Positions 4,836 through 7,691 of a DNA stretch of 7,691 nucleotides are shown here, in pieces (within the stretch, counting starts at the first letter, position 1; the number at the start of each line of letters is the position of its first letter). The position numbers and the translations under genes were made by a program. The DNA lies in NCBI GenBank assembly GCA_964399965.1, contig CAYNRX010000057.1, positions 1 to 7,691 on the forward strand. The letters run 5' to 3'. This stretch comes from UBA1381 sp964399965 (GTDB lineage Bacteria > Bacillota > Clostridia > UBA1381). Below the pieces are notes generated by a model, which was not told the origin of the DNA, searched no databases, and saw only the letters and a program-made list of their open reading frames with translations.

Positions 4836-6896
4836 TCATTCACACATATCAAAGCATACTGTAGCTTTAAAGAGATCTCCATCGATCGTTATTTTAAATG
4901 TTCCCCCACAGACCTCGGTATAGCTTTTCGCTATCGCCAATCCCAGTCCGCTCCCTTCGGTACTTCTTGACGCATCACCGCGAACAAAACGCTCGGTTAT
5001 CTCCTCAGCATCAAAATCAAGGGGCGTCTTAGAGATATTTTTTATCTCTATTCTCACTTTGCCGTCATGCTTTTCAAGAGAGACGTAGACACGCGTATTC
5101 TCCAGTGAATATTTCAGACAATTCACGAACAGATTTTCAAAAACCCGCGACAGCTTGCGCCCATCGCCCATGACGAATATCTCCTCTTCAGGCAGACGGC
5201 GTACAAATTCCAAGCCGGAGCTTGTTATACTTTCATTAAGCTCGCCCAGAGTCTGATTTATCAAAAGGCAGATATCAAGCCTCTCCAGCTCAGGTATATC
5301 GCTGCCGCTCTGTACCTTGGAAATATCAAAAAGATCAGCGGTAAGATTTTTTAGCTGCTGCGCCTTCTTGCTGATTATGGCCGCGTAATCGTTGGCCTCT
5401 GCCGGAATCAGCTGCTCGCGGCATAAAAGGTCGGTATAGTTGATTATCGAGGTCAACGGCGTTTTCAAATCATGGGAAACATTTGTTATCAGCTCCGATT
5501 TCATACGCTCGGCTCTGACCTCACGGTCAACAGCATTTTTTAGGCCCTCTGATATATCGTTTATATCCTCGCTTAGCTTCTTCATTATCCCATCCGGACA
5601 ATCGGCTATTTTTACCTCCGTCTCTCCTGCTCTTATCCGCTCCACGCCGTCGCATACTGCGGCAAAACCCTTTATGCGGTCATAGAAAAACTTACAGCCT
5701 AACACGGCCAAAGCAAGCGGGATAATTATAAAAAACTCATTTGTCGAAACAAAGGGCAATGCCGTAAACGCTATAAGAACCAGTGAATATCCTGCGGTAA
5801 TGCCTATGGCAACTCCTGTATGATAACGCTTTGCAGTCTCTGACATAAGCTCCGTTTTCAGTTTTAGCAGCTTTCTACACAACCTCTTTATCATACGCCA
5901 GAAAAACCGCAATATCCGCACAAAGAGGAATTTATCCCAAAACTCCCTACCCTTTAAATTGCGAACCAGCGACATACCCATAGCTGCCGACAGCAAAGCG
6001 GCAACCGAGCAGCTTAAGGATATTCCTACCCCGATAGCCGGATAACTCACAAAGGCGTCATAGTCCATGGCGGCAATGCCAAGGAGCAGCAAAAGCACCC
6101 CCGGCAAAACCATCACGATCAACCGCAGCTCCGACCAGGAATCGTCTATCGGATACGTTTTTATGCTACCGTCCTCCCTGCGCTCTCCCGCAAATATCAA
6201 CAGGGCGACATAGCATATTACGGCCACAACTCCCGCCGCTATAGCAGAGGTGAAATACCGTGCTCCTTCGTTATGCAGCCGCGTCCATTCGCTCGCCCCT
6301 TCAGCGTAGGCTTCATCAGTCAGCTTTACGTATATTGTGTAATCGCGCGTTCTTAACCTCATACTGTCATATGTTTCACTGCCATATGTTCCATATTCAT
6401 TTTCTCCGTTTAAGAATATGCTCGTTTCCACTCCGTATACGCCGCCGTCATAATATATGAACTCTTCATATCCGCTCTGATTTAACATTCTACCATAGTC
6501 ATCATCTTCTACATCTTCCGAAGCCTCGCCGAGGAATACCGCACGTGATTCCAAACATCTTGAAACCGGAAAATTTCTGTACTCCTCAACGTCGCGTATA
6601 CCTGTGTTGGTAATTTCCACATCGCCGGACTTGGCATAATAGTCGATCCCTAAACTGTTTACTTCCTGAAATTCCAACTGGGAAACACTATCCTCAAATA
6701 TGCATTTCTCAAGCAGTTCGCCAACAGCATCGCCGGCTTCCTTCATCTTTATTATCGTGTCCGGATCCTCCTCGTAGCTTGTAGCCACGGAAAAATTTGT
6801 TGTATACAGCGCCATCGCACTGTATGCGGCAACAAATACCGACGTCGCCAACGCAACCGAAAGCACAGCTTTTGTCATTATTGATAACCGTTTCAT
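4836..6896 (-). CDS. Sensor histidine kinase, multi-pass membrane type
   Basis: This 686-aa membrane kinase should autophosphorylate on His and pass phosphate to the adjacent response regulator. TM1 spans about 8-30. An acidic extracytoplasmic sensor follows (about 31-213) with two Cys (65, 114), then TM2 (about 214-236). Further hydrophobic segments lie at about 258-276, 284-311, 360-381 and 385-405, with a very basic stretch between them (about 327-349), so roughly six TM in total. A short HAMP-like linker (about 410-460) precedes the kinase core: H-box VSHDLKTPLTS (473-483) with phospho-acceptor His475; N-box FENLFVNCLKYS (586-597) with Asn588 and Asn592; G1 region replaced by IKNISKTPLD (618-627) without the usual DxGxG; F-box ITERFVRGD (633-641); and G2-box GSGLGL (648-653). 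ATG 6896 follows AGGAGG by 7 bases, in the 16-base gap after the regulator. The signal sensed is unknown. Confidence 0.92.
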   Translation of the reverse strand: MKRLSIMTKAVLSVALATSVFVAAYSAMALYTTNFSVATSYEEDPDTIIKMKEAGDAVGELLEKCIFEDSVSQLEFQEVNSLGIDYYAKSGDVEITNTGIRDVEEYRNFPVSRCLESRAVFLGEASEDVEDDDYGRMLNQSGYEEFIYYDGGVYGVETSIFLNGENEYGTYGSETYDSMRLRTRDYTIYVKLTDEAYAEGASEWTRLHNEGARYFTSAIAAGVVAVICYVALLIFAGERREDGSIKTYPIDDSWSELRLIVMVLPGVLLLLLGIAAMDYDAFVSYPAIGVGISLSCSVAALLSAAMGMSLVRNLKGREFWDKFLFVRILRFFWRMIKRLCRKLLKLKTELMSETAKRYHTGVAIGITAGYSLVLIAFTALPFVSTNEFFIIIPLALAVLGCKFFYDRIKGFAAVCDGVERIRAGETEVKIADCPDGIMKKLSEDINDISEGLKNAVDREVRAERMKSELITNVSHDLKTPLTSIINYTDLLCREQLIPAEANDYAAIISKKAQQLKNLTADLFDISKVQSGSDIPELERLDICLLINQTLGELNESITSSGLEFVRRLPEEEIFVMGDGRKLSRVFENLFVNCLKYSLENTRVYVSLEKHDGKVRIEIKNISKTPLDFDAEEITERFVRGDASRSTEGSGLGLAIAKSYTEVCGGTFKITIDGDLFKATVCFDMCE

Positions 6897-6912
6897 AAGA
6901 AAACCTCCTCAT

Positions 6913-7608
6913 CTATCCCTGTATCTTGTATCCTATCCCCCATACGACCTTTAAGTATTTCGGCTCCTTGGGATTTATCTCGATCTTCTCCCTTATGTGC
7001 CTTACATGGACAGCTATTGTGTTATCCCCTACCACGTGCTCCTCATTCCACACGCGGCTATATATCTCATCGGCAGAGAATACGCGGTTGGGATTTGAGG
7101 AAAGCAGCTCCAGTATCTTATACTCTATCGGCGTCAGCTTCACCTCTTCACCATCCACAAAAACGGCTTTCATCTCCCGGTCGACCTCCAATGAGCCGAT
7201 AACTATCCTCGAGTTATTCTCCTCCATAGCCCCCAGCATCGTATAACGTCTGAGCTGAGATTTCACACGCGCCATAAGCTCCGAAGGATTGAACGGTTTT
7301 GTAACATAATCGTCCGCCCCGGCAGTAAGGCCAAATATCTTGTCTGCATCCTCCGATTTGGCCGAGATCATTATTATGGGGATATTCTTGCTTTTTCTCA
7401 CCTTTAAAAGCGTTGATATACCGTCAAGCTCCGGCATCATCACATCCAGCAGCATAAGATGCACAGGAGACGACATTATGATATCCAAAGCCTCCAGTCC
7501 ATTGGAGGCCTTTTTCACCTCATATCCCTCAGCCTCCAGGAATATCCCTATACTGTCTACGATCTCCCTGTCATCGTCCACTACCAATACGGTAAGCCTT
7601 TTCAACAT
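6913..7608 (-). CDS. OmpR/PhoB-family response regulator
   Basis: A DNA-binding transcription regulator, 231 aa, probably activated by the kinase encoded just downstream. The receiver domain (about 1-120) has the acidic pocket DDD (11-13), phospho-acceptor Asp55 in LLDVMMPELDG, Ser82 as the switch Ser/Thr, and Lys104 in YVTKPF. The C-terminal winged-helix domain (about 134-230) has the typical LTPIEYKILELL segment (158-169), a recognition-helix region NTIAVHVRHIREKIE (196-210), and the wing VVWGIGYKI (221-229). Both domains are full length with no missing key residue. ATG 7608 follows a strong GGGAGGGAG site. It is the first gene of the operon; regulators of this kind are often autoregulated, but I see no clear direct-repeat operator in the 83 bases available upstream. 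The targets are unknown. It resembles VanR-type clostridial regulators in its C-terminus, but no resistance genes are present. Confidence 0.94.
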   Translation of the reverse strand: MLKRLTVLVVDDDREIVDSIGIFLEAEGYEVKKASNGLEALDIIMSSPVHLMLLDVMMPELDGISTLLKVRKSKNIPIIMISAKSEDADKIFGLTAGADDYVTKPFNPSELMARVKSQLRRYTMLGAMEENNSRIVIGSLEVDREMKAVFVDGEEVKLTPIEYKILELLSSNPNRVFSADEIYSRVWNEEHVVGDNTIAVHVRHIREKIEINPKEPKYLKVVWGIGYKIQG

Positions 7609-7634
7609 TGCTCCCTCCCCTCATCCTTTTACTT

Positions 7635-7664
7635 TATTTAGTCAATTGCGAAACCTTTTCGCAA
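7635..7664 (-). promoter_or_regulatory. Weak candidate promoter of the two-component operon
   Basis: On the - strand: TTGCGA (7659-7664), an 18-base spacer, and TAAATA (7635-7640). This would start transcription near 7628, about 20 bases before the regulator ATG. Both boxes deviate from consensus and the -35 lies inside the palindrome at 7642-7668. The true promoter may lie beyond the window. Confidence 0.25.
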
Positions 7665-7668
7665 TTGA
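7642..7668. repeat. Palindrome upstream of the response regulator
   Basis: The arms TCAATTGCGAAA (7642-7653) and TTTCGCAATTGA (7657-7668) are perfect reverse complements with a 3-base loop. The right side contains TTTTCGCAATT (7656-7666), identical to the first 11 bases of the window, suggesting a dispersed repeat. No T tract follows on the - strand. On the + strand ATTTCT follows, too weak for a confident terminator. Confidence 0.65.
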
Positions 7669-7691
7669 TTTCTGGCTAAGGAAGAAAATAA

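Noticed and set aside
4682..4864. Small + strand open frame after spoIID
   Set aside because: It runs through the 17-bp terminator hairpin and into the kinase 3' end, with no ribosome-binding site and no recognisable protein.

Overview
The window looks like chromosomal DNA from a spore-forming, low-to-mid GC Clostridia (Bacillota) bacterium, plausibly a gut Oscillospiraceae or Ruminococcus-type lineage. This rests on a SpoIID engulfment protein, strong purine-rich Shine-Dalgarno sites, two probable TTG starts, heavy use of ATA isoleucine codons, and a clostridial-style OmpR/sensor-kinase pair. The lineage is an inference from style; there is no rRNA or other marker here.

Layout: bases 1-148 hold three consecutive inverted repeats and no convincing gene. 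A lipoprotein ApbE (FAD:protein FMN transferase) follows on the + strand (149-1135). It converges, with 3 bp between stops, on a - strand DEDDh exonuclease (1139-1762). That exonuclease has a perfect TTGACA-N17-TATAAT promoter, with a degenerate LexA-box-like site just after the predicted start point. Next is a - strand two-gene operon, cysK (2639-3568) followed by a poorly characterised protein resembling the guanidino-modifying-enzyme (GME) fold family DUF6873 (1911-2639). The two overlap by one base (TAATG) and are driven by a clear housekeeping promoter at 3626-3654. Divergent from this operon is spoIID (3734-4666, + strand).

The right half is a - strand two-component operon: an OmpR/PhoB-type regulator (6913-7608), then 16 bases downstream a large six-TM sensor histidine kinase (4836-6896). 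It ends at a 17-bp perfect hairpin terminator with a T tract. The last 80 bases hold another palindrome, which shares an 11-base motif with the first bases of the window.

The genes do not form one pathway. ApbE attaches FMN to exported proteins, CysK makes cysteine, SpoIID remodels peptidoglycan during engulfment, and the two-component system senses an unknown signal. I see no mobile element, CRISPR array, tRNA, rRNA or clear novel system. The least explained items are the CysK-coupled GME-fold protein, the intergenic palindromes, and the kinase's sensor domain.
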